From contig NZ_DASTAT010000108.1 of the NCBI RefSeq assembly GCF_035712445.1, forward strand, positions 54,058 to 118,057: a stretch of DNA of 64,000 nucleotides, given 5' to 3'. The translations under genes were made by a program, and so were the position numbers. The notes below the pieces were generated by a model that was not told the DNA's origin, did not search any database, and saw only the letters and a program-made list of their open reading frames with translations. Shown here in pieces: positions 9,147 to 17,266 of this stretch. Each line of letters starts with the position of its first letter. Position 1 is the stretch's first letter. This DNA is from Oligoflexus sp. Lineage in GTDB: Bacteria > Bdellovibrionota_B > Oligoflexia > Oligoflexales > Oligoflexaceae.

Positions 9147-10160
9147 ATGTATCGCCGAATTCTGAGTCTTGCATTGAGCCTCTGTGGTCTGGGATTCATA
9201 GCGAACCAGGGCCGGGCTGACGAAGCCCACGTTTCCGCGGAAAGCATTCGAGTCAAAGCCCAACGGGAGATGGTGTTCCTGTTGGTCGACAAAGCGAAGC
9301 TGACCGCCGATCTGATGACCATGCCCGAAGACAATCAGCAGCCGGAGCATCTTATTTCCTTCAAGATTGCCATTGGCAAGGAAGAGGGAGATAAGCAAAA
9401 GGTCGGTGACAATCGCACGCCCGAGGGCATCTACTTCAGCCAGCGCATTCTGAACGGACGCAAGCTGGGTCGCAAGTATGGTCCTTTTGCGATTCCCATA
9501 GATTTCCCCAACCCCCTGGATCGTTTCCTCGGCAAAACCGGTTACGGCATTTGGCTGCACGGTGTGGAAGCGGACCATCGCATCGATGCGGCCAAGGTCA
9601 CCGAAGGCTGCGTGGCCTTTTACAATGCCGATATACAATCCCTGACCCAATGGCTGGTACCGGATCAATCCGTGGTCGTCATTGCCAAGGATGGATCACA
9701 GGTGAATCGCCCTGAAAACGTCGCAAAAGTGCGACAGCTGACCCAGGAATGGATTGATTCCTGGGCGAAGCGTGACATCGACCATTACATCAGCCTCTAT
9801 CACGATAGCTTCAAGATGGATGGCAAGAACAAGCAAGCCTATTACGAATACAAAAAGCGGGTCTTCGGTTCGTATAAGAACATGGACCTTGCAATGAACA
9901 ACATTCGCGTCTTCACCCACGATCGCTATGCGGTGGCGGTGATGAACCAGGACTTCAATGGTGATAATCGTTACCGCAGCTACGGCCGTAAAATTCTTTA
10001 TTGGCAGCTGACGGGTGATGATGAGTGGAAACTCTTCCACGAGGAATTCGATGAGAAGCCGCTGCAGTTCGTGAACCTGTCCCGCGAGAAGATTGCGCAA
10101 ATCATCAAGTCTTCGCCCAGCACCAAGGCCCTTCAAGAGAACGTGGAATCGCGGCTCTAA
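9147..10160 (+). CDS. Secreted L,D-transpeptidase (YkuD) with C-terminal NTF2-like domain
   Basis: 337 residues from ATG 9147, preceded by AAGGACGGG. An N-terminal signal peptide (hydrophobic to about residue 18, then QGRA-DEA) directs export. The YkuD domain (about 40-180) carries His138-Gly and the nucleophile Cys155 in KVTEGCVAFY, the usual H-G ... S/T-x-G-C pair, so it should form or remodel peptidoglycan cross-links, or attach proteins to them. Residues about 200-320 (TQEWIDSWAKRDIDHYISLY ... GRKILYWQLTGDDEWKLFHEEF) have the pattern of an NTF2-like (DUF4440) domain, as in several ErfK/YkuD proteins of this type. It lies 122 bases upstream of the FliG-like membrane protein on the same strand. 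Confidence 0.9.
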   Translation: MYRRILSLALSLCGLGFIANQGRADEAHVSAESIRVKAQREMVFLLVDKAKLTADLMTMPEDNQQPEHLISFKIAIGKEEGDKQKVGDNRTPEGIYFSQRILNGRKLGRKYGPFAIPIDFPNPLDRFLGKTGYGIWLHGVEADHRIDAAKVTEGCVAFYNADIQSLTQWLVPDQSVVVIAKDGSQVNRPENVAKVRQLTQEWIDSWAKRDIDHYISLYHDSFKMDGKNKQAYYEYKKRVFGSYKNMDLAMNNIRVFTHDRYAVAVMNQDFNGDNRYRSYGRKILYWQLTGDDEWKLFHEEFDEKPLQFVNLSREKIAQIIKSSPSTKALQENVESRL

Positions 10161-10281
10161 GCTGCGGTTCCCCGCCCTGGGGCCCTCCCGCTTCCTTCCC
10201 GGCACTTTTTTCCCATTATGCTGCAGCGCCAATCGCCGATCGACCTTCTGCGACTCTTTGCGGTCGCAGAAAAGGAACGAG

Positions 10282-12759
10282 ATGCGGTCCTGGCTTTCCC
10301 TTATCCTTGGCGCGATGCTGCTCGTGAGCATGACCCCTGGTCATGCCGCGGAGCCTATCAGCGATCGCATTCGCCGTGTGCAGGCGGATACAGGGCGGGA
10401 CGCAGCGCAGAAGGTGCAGACCGTGCTCGACCGTTATTGTTCGCAGCATTGCCAGCTCCTTGAAGTCAAAGTCGAGGTTCACGAAACCATTCCCGACAGC
10501 GATGAACTCGGCTTTGAATCGCAGAACACAGCCCAGGATGCCAAACTCGAAGTCCAGAGCGTGGTTCCCGTCATCCAGATCGATAACCGCGTTCTGCCCG
10601 TCGATCGCGATCGACTGGAGCAGCTGCTTCGCAACAAGATCAAGGGCATGGCGCCTGAGCATGGCATCAAATGGGAACCCGTGGATCTGCCGGCCATTGG
10701 CAGTTCCGCACCGACACCGAGCGAGGATCTGAGCGCGCAGCTGGAAAATCGCCTGCGCCGGGTATTGAATTCCATAATCGACCGCTACTGTCCCGATCAG
10801 TGTCTTTTGGAACGCATTGATGTCGATGCCCAGCCGGTTGGTCCTGAGCAGTTAAGCTCGTTCCCGGGTGATCAGGTCGTGGTCGGGAAGCGAGCCGAGG
10901 GCGGCCTTCGCATCCAGGACATTCGCGTTTATCTGACCCTGGATGAAAACCTGATGGAAGACGAGCAGAAGCGTATACTCCGCCTTATGAAGGCCCAGAC
11001 CCGCTTTGTGAATCCTGTGGACTTCATCGTCGATGCCACCGCCTTTCCGGAAACCGCCCTGGACAAAAAGAGAAAGGCCCAGGAGGAATCCACCGATCCC
11101 TATGGCCTGGAAAAACTGCGGCAGATGCTGACTCTTTTCCGTGATCTGGCCGGCACCAAGGAAGTCATTCAAACGATGACGAGCGAATCGCGCAGCAATA
11201 CGGAAAGGGACACCGAGTCCCGCAGCAGCGCCGAACGCATGGAAAAGCATGAGAAGGATTCGGAATCGTCAAGCCGCACGGAAAGCGAGTCGTCGCGGGA
11301 ATCGCGTGAGCAATCCTCGGAGTCGAATACCCAGAACAAGGAAAGCCTGGAAAAGGAATCGGATCGTCGCACTGACAGCAACAGTGAATCGTTAACGAAC
11401 AAGACCATGAGCACCGAGGAAATGGCCGCCTATGCTGCCGGTTTTCTGCTTCTTGTGACTCTGGCCGCCATCGTTATCATGAAGGTGTCTGCGACCAATA
11501 GAACGGCGCGTGAAATGGTTCTCGCATCGGCGGGAACTGGGCCGGCCCGGCGGCGGGCGGCACAGGCCTCGGCTGAAGAGGACGGCGCCTATGCAGAAGG
11601 TGTGACGGAAGGGAGCGAGGACAGTCCACGCAGCCCAGGCGTGCGCGTGTCCACAGCCCAGGTGTCCCAGGAAAAAGCCATGCTGGCTTTGAAGCTGGCG
11701 CAATTGAAGCAGGACCTTGTCCAGCAATTCGTCGAGCAGCCCCGCATTGCGCGTGAGACCTTCACCCGGCTTTTGAAAGACGACGGCGTCGCAGAGACGG
11801 CCAAGTATGTTCATATCCTCGGCCAGCTCATCGTCTTCGAACTTCTGAATGATTCCAGCCTGAAGCGCGATCTTTATGAACTGAGCGAATTCTATCACCG
11901 CTCCAATTTCAAATTCGATCAGGCGACCGAACTCGGTCTTCTGGAACGATTGAAGACCATGGTCACAGCCAGCGAAATACGCCTGCTCGCCAGTCAATCG
12001 AGCGATCGCTTCGGCTTCCTCAATCGTCTGGATGCGCAGCAGATCTTCAATCTCATCGCGGATGAAAAGCCTCGCGTGCAGAGCATCGTGCTGACCCAGC
12101 TGGATCGCAAGCTCCGCTCGTCGGTCTTTGAAATGTATGAAGGCAATTCCAAGATCAAGCTCCTTGAGGAGTTGTCCCAGGCCGAGGCCATTCCACGCGA
12201 ATTCCTTTTCAATGTGGCCCAGGCCCTTCAAAAGAAAATCCAGTCGCGCTCCGAGTTCGATACCGAGCAGCTGCGTTCGAGCGATATCCTTCTGGATCTT
12301 TTGGAGCGCTCCAACCTGCGTGATCAGCGTCGATTGATGCAGACTTTGGAGCGGAATAATCCTGAAACCGCGCGCGGTCTGAAGCTTAAACTCGTGACGG
12401 TGGAAATGCTGGCCTATCTTAAAGACGGCCACCTGCTTGAAGTGATACTGGGCATGGAACGCGAGGATCTTCTGGCCTTTTTGGTCGGCTGCCCCGAGCA
12501 TATCCGTGACATCCTCCTGCGAAAAGCTCCGGAAGAACTGGCGCAAAGCTGGATCGAGGATATTCGGAATATCGCGGGCATTGATGATAATGCCTATCGC
12601 ACGGCCGAGGTGAAGATCAAGGCGCGCCTGCGCGGTCTGGCCAACAACGGGGCCATCAGCATGCTGGATATCAACGAACTTATTTACTCCGGTAAGGATT
12701 CAGAAGTGACCGAGGAAGAGGAAGACACCATCTTCTCCAAGGGCGCGTTCGCGGCTTGA
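10282..12759 (+). CDS. Single-span membrane protein with FliG-like cytoplasmic region
   Basis: 825 residues from ATG 10282 (AAAGGAACGAG upstream). Signal peptide to about 22. Two related periplasmic blocks follow, each opening with a D-R-Y-C-x-x-x-C motif (Cys53/57 and Cys170/174). Residues about 299-370 are almost only Ser, Glu, Arg, Asn, Thr. One membrane helix lies at 381-402. The cytoplasmic half ends in two stretches that align by eye with FliG: a middle-domain-like part at 575-655 (FGFLNRLDAQQIFNLIADEK) and a C-terminal-domain-like part at about 672-803 (LLAFLVGCPEHIRDILLRKA, then EVKIKARLRGLANNGAISM). In my alignment the acidic pair matching E. coli FliG D288/D289 is kept (E759, D760) but K264 and R281 become V735 and E752. 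No flagellar genes are nearby. Topology (periplasmic repeats, membrane, FliG module) recalls a FliF-FliG fusion; the role is unknown. Confidence 0.8.
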   Translation: MRSWLSLILGAMLLVSMTPGHAAEPISDRIRRVQADTGRDAAQKVQTVLDRYCSQHCQLLEVKVEVHETIPDSDELGFESQNTAQDAKLEVQSVVPVIQIDNRVLPVDRDRLEQLLRNKIKGMAPEHGIKWEPVDLPAIGSSAPTPSEDLSAQLENRLRRVLNSIIDRYCPDQCLLERIDVDAQPVGPEQLSSFPGDQVVVGKRAEGGLRIQDIRVYLTLDENLMEDEQKRILRLMKAQTRFVNPVDFIVDATAFPETALDKKRKAQEESTDPYGLEKLRQMLTLFRDLAGTKEVIQTMTSESRSNTERDTESRSSAERMEKHEKDSESSSRTESESSRESREQSSESNTQNKESLEKESDRRTDSNSESLTNKTMSTEEMAAYAAGFLLLVTLAAIVIMKVSATNRTAREMVLASAGTGPARRRAAQASAEEDGAYAEGVTEGSEDSPRSPGVRVSTAQVSQEKAMLALKLAQLKQDLVQQFVEQPRIARETFTRLLKDDGVAETAKYVHILGQLIVFELLNDSSLKRDLYELSEFYHRSNFKFDQATELGLLERLKTMVTASEIRLLASQSSDRFGFLNRLDAQQIFNLIADEKPRVQSIVLTQLDRKLRSSVFEMYEGNSKIKLLEELSQAEAIPREFLFNVAQALQKKIQSRSEFDTEQLRSSDILLDLLERSNLRDQRRLMQTLERNNPETARGLKLKLVTVEMLAYLKDGHLLEVILGMEREDLLAFLVGCPEHIRDILLRKAPEELAQSWIEDIRNIAGIDDNAYRTAEVKIKARLRGLANNGAISMLDINELIYSGKDSEVTEEEEDTIFSKGAFAA

Positions 12760-12763
12760 AGGA

Positions 12764-12783
12764 AGGGCTGAAAGCAGCCTTCA
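12764..12783 (+). terminator. Weak stem-loop after the FliG-like gene
   Basis: GGGCTG and CAGCCT flank an AAAG loop just after the stop codon; extension with flanking A and T bases makes an imperfect stem. There is no clear T run after it, so termination here is only a possibility. Confidence 0.3.
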
Positions 12784-12829
12784 CAGCCTCGGATATGCGA
12801 AAATCAGAGCCAAGACGAATCGCGTAAGA

Positions 12830-12888
12830 ATTGATTCCAGCCGCCAAGGCCATGGAATGCTTTCATTTTTCATATTGATTCCAGTCGC
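12830..12888. repeat. Pair of 15-bp direct repeats upstream of the DM9-like gene
   Basis: ATTGATTCCAGCCGC (12830-12844) and ATTGATTCCAGTCGC (12874-12888) match at 14 of 15 positions and start 44 bases apart, about four helical turns. They lie 60-120 bases before the start of the secreted protein gene. This spacing suits a pair of binding sites for one regulator on the same face of the helix, but a chance duplication cannot be excluded. Confidence 0.4.
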
Positions 12889-12948
12889 GACCACAGTGCA
12901 CCGATAAACTCTTTAGAACTCAGCTTGTCATTTCTAGGAGCCACTGTG

Positions 12949-14055
12949 ATGCGATTTCACGTGCTATTCATGGCATTCATAGCATCAGGCCTTGCCTGTA
13001 GCGGTGCCGATTTGAAAAAGGCTCCCTTTCTTACCGCAAGTACATTTGTGGAAGAAAGCGCCAAGTCCGCTGATGTTCAGGCCAAGGAAGAGGTACTGGA
13101 ACCTGTTCCCATGCCGTCCGAACCCAAAACCGCAGAAGAAAGCGTGAGCCCACCGGCGAACATCTCGGGAACCTATTTGATCTGTTCGGAAATGAAAGCC
13201 GCGACGGCAACGTCTCCGGAATCAGTCGTCAACTGTGCTCTGCGTGATCAGACCACCAATAACAAGGTGAATATCGACGCCAGCTATGGCGCCAAACTTT
13301 GGAGCTATCAGGCCAGTTCATCAGACAGCAGTCTGATCGTCTCGATGGTGGAGCTGCCCCAAAGCCTGGAGTGGCACATAGCCATCACTTTGAAAGCGCC
13401 CTCGATGGCTGAAATCCAGGCTGAGCAGGGAACCCTTCGCTTCTTTGTCAGCGTGACGAACACTGCAGGTGTGCGCTTCCAGGAATGGGCCAGTGTGTCT
13501 TCGCCTTTTGTTCGTTGGTTATCTTTGAATGGTGCCGCGGTTCCCAGCAGCGCTGCGATCGGGGGCACGGAAGATCAGGGGCGCGACACGCTTTATCTTT
13601 GCCGCGTCTATCATAACGGCGAAGTCATCCCTGGAAAAATGCAGGTGCATAATCGCGATACGAATAAATCGCAGTGCTGGACCACGTTCAACAACTCCAA
13701 GCTGCAGTCCCAGAGCGATGACGGCAACACCAGTCTGCGCAATACGGATGTGCTCGTCATCACGCAGGGCGTCTTCGATGATTATTTTGAATGGGTGCCT
13801 TCTGCCAATGGTCTGAAACCGGACCGGGCCATGATCACTGGAAAGGATGCCCTGGGCAATCCCTTCTATACCTGCCGCAACCTGCAGGTCGATCAGGGTG
13901 TCGCCGAACAAACTCCGGGCGTACTGAGGCCGGGGGCCGCCGGATGTCACCATGAATTCTATGGCTTTCAGTCGAACACGGTGTATCAGGTGCTGGCCTG
14001 GAAGACGACGGCCACCCAAAAGATTCTGGATACACGTAAGGTCACGGGACCTTAG
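12949..14055 (+). CDS. Secreted protein with DM9-like C-terminal repeats
   Basis: 368 residues from ATG 12949, AGGAG 8 bases upstream. The N terminus (MRFHVLFMAFIASGLACSG) is a signal peptide with a near-lipobox Cys17. Residues about 65-180 (PANISGTYLICSEM ... VVNCALRD) match in pattern the corresponding part of the lipoprotein at 28642-29709 (PAQITGAYLVCLKL ... VGCRVEA), so the two share a domain. The C-terminal third has DM9-like units: DTLYLCRVYHNGEVIPGK, then a second NPFYTCRNLQVDQG ... GCHHEFYGF ... YQVLAW. DM9 domains bind mannose-type glycans in animal lectins, so surface carbohydrate binding is a plausible but unproven role. Monocistronic: a good terminator follows. Confidence 0.8.
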   Translation: MRFHVLFMAFIASGLACSGADLKKAPFLTASTFVEESAKSADVQAKEEVLEPVPMPSEPKTAEESVSPPANISGTYLICSEMKAATATSPESVVNCALRDQTTNNKVNIDASYGAKLWSYQASSSDSSLIVSMVELPQSLEWHIAITLKAPSMAEIQAEQGTLRFFVSVTNTAGVRFQEWASVSSPFVRWLSLNGAAVPSSAAIGGTEDQGRDTLYLCRVYHNGEVIPGKMQVHNRDTNKSQCWTTFNNSKLQSQSDDGNTSLRNTDVLVITQGVFDDYFEWVPSANGLKPDRAMITGKDALGNPFYTCRNLQVDQGVAEQTPGVLRPGAAGCHHEFYGFQSNTVYQVLAWKTTATQKILDTRKVTGP

Positions 14056-14076
14056 TCTGATGCCGACATGACTTAG

Positions 14077-14113
14077 GCGTCCAGGAGCTTTGACCCCTGG
14101 ACGCTTTGTCGTT
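14077..14113 (+). terminator. Rho-independent terminator after the DM9-like gene
   Basis: GCGTCCAGG (14077-14085) pairs perfectly with CCTGGACGC (14096-14104) around a 10-base loop, followed by TTTGTCGTTT. It separates the secreted protein gene from the tetR-alkB unit. Confidence 0.8.
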
Positions 14114-14143
14114 TCGCTCTTTTCACTTCCCTGGCTCCTGCGG

Positions 14144-14161
14144 TTAGAGTAATTACTCTAA
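14144..14161. promoter_or_regulatory. 18-bp perfect palindrome, likely operator of the TetR regulator
   Basis: TTAGAGTAATTACTCTAA is a perfect inverted repeat centred 41 bases before the tetR ATG. TetR-family repressors usually bind such palindromes in their own promoters, and the tetR-alkB genes are the only ones downstream, so autoregulation with control of alkane hydroxylase is inferred. The AT-rich right arm may overlap the -10 element. Confidence 0.65.
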
Positions 14162-14193
14162 ATCGAAAATCCTTGAGTCAGGACATAATTGGC

Positions 14194-14832
14194 ATGGTAT
14201 CCCGACGGAAAACATCGGACGTCATTATCGAAGGCAGCATCGCGCTCTTCAACCAATCCGGTGTGTCTGAGGTCACGACCAATCATATCGCCCAGCATCT
14301 GGATATCAGTCCAGGCAATCTCTACTACTACTTCGCCAACAAGGAAGCGATCGTCCGGGCGATCTTCGCCCAGATCCAATCCCAGGTGGAAACGCTTTGG
14401 AACGAAAAAGATAAACCTGCACTGTTCCTCCTGGCTGATTATGTGAACGTCGTCTTCAACATCATCTTTGGCTATCGGTTTTTCTTCGCGGAGTTGACCC
14501 TGATCCTGAGGCGCGATGACAAGCTACGGGCGGATTATATAAGGCTCCAGTCGCGTTTCAAAGTAGAGCTCGCCGAGCTTTTTCTGCAGCTCAAGACCGC
14601 CGGAATTCTTCGCGGTTTGGAGGAGCCTTCGCAGCGCATGGCCATGGCCAATAGCGTTTGGATCGTGACCATCTATTGGCACTCCTATTTGGAATCGGCG
14701 CCTGATAAGAATCAGCCGTCCCGCGAGCTTCTGAATCACATCATCTTTCTTTTGAAACCATACATCGAGGCCCTTTATCTCGATGTCGTGCAGGGGATAT
14801 TCACGTCTTTCTTGGAGGCCAGGGGTCAATGA
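14194..14832 (+). CDS. TetR/AcrR-family transcriptional regulator
   Basis: 212 residues from ATG 14194; an in-frame TTG at 14173 would add seven. The N-terminal HTH reads VTTNHIAQHLDISPGNLYYYF with the family hallmark NLYYYFANKEAIV. The C-terminal ligand domain, with FRFFFAELTLILRRDDKLRADY-like spacing, resembles the TetR group found near fatty acid or alkane genes (a TetR_C domain with a conserved F-F-x-E-L). The stop overlaps the alkB start (ATGA), so the regulator and the hydroxylase are one transcript, presumably induced by an alkane or acyl ligand. The palindrome at 14144-14161 is the likely operator. Confidence 0.9.
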   Translation: MVSRRKTSDVIIEGSIALFNQSGVSEVTTNHIAQHLDISPGNLYYYFANKEAIVRAIFAQIQSQVETLWNEKDKPALFLLADYVNVVFNIIFGYRFFFAELTLILRRDDKLRADYIRLQSRFKVELAELFLQLKTAGILRGLEEPSQRMAMANSVWIVTIYWHSYLESAPDKNQPSRELLNHIIFLLKPYIEALYLDVVQGIFTSFLEARGQ

Positions 14833-15932
14833 TACATTCCATTTTAAGCCGGCAGAATCATCGGCAGCAGGCGCTGATTTACTGCGGCATCTATCTCTTT
14901 CCGGTGCTGACTGTTTTAGGCTTCTATGGTGGAGGGCTTTGGATCTATGCCAGCGTGATCGCCGGTTATGTGCTGGTGCCGCTCGCGGATTTGATCTTCG
15001 GCACCAGTGATGCTAACCTGGATGCCGACAAGGAAAAGCTTGCAGCGAAGACAGGGCTTTTCCGCTTTGTGACCTTTGCCATCGCTCCTGTTATCGTGGC
15101 TGTTGTGCTCTGGGGCTCATGGGTTGCGAGCCTTTATGAACTTGCCTGGTATGAATATCTGGGGCTGGTTCTTTCGGTGGCCCTGGTGTCCGGGGGGATC
15201 GGATTAACTGTTGCGCATGAGCAGTGCCATAAGGTGAATAATCCCTTGGATATGTTCCTGGCGCGTCTGACTCTGATGTGCACCTGCTATATGCATTTCA
15301 CGATAGAACACGTCTATGGGCATCATGCCCGCGTTGCAACTGCCGAGGATCCAGCCACGGCGCGGCTTGGTCAGTCGCTCTATGCCTTTTATTTCCAATC
15401 GGTGTTCGGCGGCTATAAAAGTGCCTGGGAATTGGAAACGACCCGCCTGCGCAAACGGCGCCTTGGTTTCTGGAGCCTGCATAATCAGATGCTCTGGTAT
15501 ACGGCTGTGCCGTTGGCCTTTATGGGACTTGTGACCGCTCTTTTCGGTGTGTCGGGCTTGATCTTTTTCATACTGCAGGCCATCGTGGGCTTCAGCTATC
15601 TGGAAGTGATCAATTATGTCGAGCACTATGGGCTGGAGCGGCGCCGCACGGCAAAAGGCAATTTTGAAAAGGTTAAAGCCTTTCATTCGTGGAACAGCGA
15701 TCATGTGGTTTCGAATTATCTGCTCTTTGGTCTGCCGCGGCACTCGGATCATCATGCGCATGCCGCGCGTCCTTATCAGATTCTGCGTTCTTTACCGGGT
15801 TCCCCGCAGCTCCCTTTTGGATATACACTGATGATGCCCATCGCCTTTGTGCCGGTTTTGTGGCGCCGCATCATGGATCATCGCGTGGTCGCGGCTCGGG
15901 CGGTGATGAATCAGGTTCCGCTCCAGGAATAG
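14829..15932 (+). CDS. alkB: Integral membrane alkane 1-monooxygenase
   Basis: 367 residues with six hydrophobic helices. The diiron histidine boxes of membrane hydroxylases are all present: HEQCH (His130, His134), EHVYGHH (His161, His165, His166) and RHSDHHAH (His305, His308, His309), together with the AlkB signature NYVEHYGLERR (262-272). AlkB oxidises the terminal carbon of medium to long n-alkanes in the inner membrane and needs rubredoxin and rubredoxin reductase, neither of which is in this window. The first box reads HEQCHK rather than the common HELIHK. Cotranscribed with the tetR gene. Confidence 0.93.
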   Translation: MIHSILSRQNHRQQALIYCGIYLFPVLTVLGFYGGGLWIYASVIAGYVLVPLADLIFGTSDANLDADKEKLAAKTGLFRFVTFAIAPVIVAVVLWGSWVASLYELAWYEYLGLVLSVALVSGGIGLTVAHEQCHKVNNPLDMFLARLTLMCTCYMHFTIEHVYGHHARVATAEDPATARLGQSLYAFYFQSVFGGYKSAWELETTRLRKRRLGFWSLHNQMLWYTAVPLAFMGLVTALFGVSGLIFFILQAIVGFSYLEVINYVEHYGLERRRTAKGNFEKVKAFHSWNSDHVVSNYLLFGLPRHSDHHAHAARPYQILRSLPGSPQLPFGYTLMMPIAFVPVLWRRIMDHRVVAARAVMNQVPLQE

Positions 15933-16039
15933 GTTTGGACGTTGACGCAAGGAGCCTTTTCGCAATCACCATAACCGCATCTGAACGTTCGCTGGATGCT
16001 TCCAAAGCTCGCCGCCTATGTCGCCCGTGGTGAAGCGCG

Positions 16040-16060
16040 GCCCGCCTATAAGCGGGCTTT
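16040..16060 (+). terminator. Stem-loop after alkB
   Basis: GCCCGC (16040-16045) and GCGGGC (16052-16057) form a six-pair stem followed by TTT, 108 bases beyond the alkB stop. Short U tract, so efficiency is uncertain. Confidence 0.5.
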
Positions 16061-16110
16061 CGCTGCTCAGGCAGCGATCAATGCGGTGAAACCACCAGTC
16101 GGTTGAGGAT

Positions 16111-17058
16111 TCACAGCGTTTCCAGTTTGCCTGAAGCGGTCGCGCTTTGGTGTCCGAGGTGAACTTTCAGCTGCGGAACATTTTGCGACAGGCCTTTCAG
16201 AACTTCGAGACTCTTCAGGTTGCTGGCCTGATCCTCGCTGAAGTTACCGGGCGGAACAGTATTCTCCCAGCCCCAGCGTGTGTGACAGGTATCACCCACG
16301 ATCAGCTGCGGGCCTGTGCTGGCATTGACCACAAAGGCCAGCGACCCCTGTGTATGGCCGGGCACGGAGAGGATGAAGAGAGATTGATCACCGAAGAAAT
16401 CAATCACGGCAGGACCATCCTTGGCTTCAGGGAAATTCAATTCCGAGAACGTCCGTGGTCCTTCCAAAAAGTCATCTGTCACGCCGCGTACGAACATATT
16501 TTTGAATTGCTTATGCGTGGACTCCTCGGGACCGATGAAAATCGGAATGCCCGGATCGAGGTCCGGCATGCCCATGATATGATCCACGTGCATATGAGTC
16601 AGGAAAATGCCTTTGATAGGACCGGGATTCGCCTGGGTCCACGCCCGCGTCGTCTGGTGGATCACGAGTTTATCCATGTGCAGAAAGCGGGATATGAAAC
16701 CGCCGATCGGCGATTTTTCAGGATTATCCTTCATGGTCGATTCCACCCCGGTATCGACGAGGTAGCGGCCGAAGCGAGGATGTTCCAGCACATAGAAATA
16801 AATCTGGATGTCTTCCAGCTCATCTTTCAAACCTGCGGCCTTGGCTTTGGGGTCGTCCAGATTGATGAGGCCGCCCCGGTCCACAGCCCAGTTGGCAGCC
16901 ACCACTTTTTGGAATTGAATGGGGCCCGGCGTTTGAAGGGCGGGAGCAATGGCCCCCAGCTGTGAAGGCTGGCCGACGTCCACCAGCTGAGCCGGATGAC
17001 TCGTCACCGTACAGGCCGTCAGCAGCGTTGTCATGATAAGGGAAATCAGGTGCTTCAA
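16111..17058 (-). CDS. Metallo-beta-lactamase-fold hydrolase, lipoprotein
   Basis: 315 residues. N-terminal signal MKHLISLIMTTLLTAC with a lipobox (L-T-A-C16), so the protein is lipid-anchored. The MBL zinc motif is THMHVDHIMG (His155, His157, Asp159, His160), followed by VPGHTQGSLAF and LIVGDTCHT, the remaining zinc ligands of the AHL-lactonase-like branch. Substrate cannot be told; lactones of homoserine are one possibility for this branch, but a periplasm-facing lipoprotein would more likely act on external esters or lactones. Divergent from the small membrane protein at 17267. Confidence 0.85.
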   Translation of the reverse strand: MKHLISLIMTTLLTACTVTSHPAQLVDVGQPSQLGAIAPALQTPGPIQFQKVVAANWAVDRGGLINLDDPKAKAAGLKDELEDIQIYFYVLEHPRFGRYLVDTGVESTMKDNPEKSPIGGFISRFLHMDKLVIHQTTRAWTQANPGPIKGIFLTHMHVDHIMGMPDLDPGIPIFIGPEESTHKQFKNMFVRGVTDDFLEGPRTFSELNFPEAKDGPAVIDFFGDQSLFILSVPGHTQGSLAFVVNASTGPQLIVGDTCHTRWGWENTVPPGNFSEDQASNLKSLEVLKGLSQNVPQLKVHLGHQSATASGKLETL

Positions 17059-17266
17059 GGGTTGTGTCCTCCGTAATCCATACTTTGCGAAAGAATAGCC
17101 GTCTTCCGTGAAATCTGCCTGCCTGAAATCATCGGGACGAAAGAATTTTGAAATCTTTAATGAACCCTCCTTTGTTCTTTGAATGACTTAAAAAATCCGA
17201 AAAGCTTTTCCTGCTTCCCCATCTGTCCGAAATAAAGGTAGGGGAAGACGTTTATGGAGGAGCAAC

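Noticed and set aside
11160-11400. Ser/Glu/Arg-rich run inside the FliG-like gene as a DNA repeat array
   Set aside because: The codons vary and there is no repeat unit at DNA level; it is a low-complexity protein linker.
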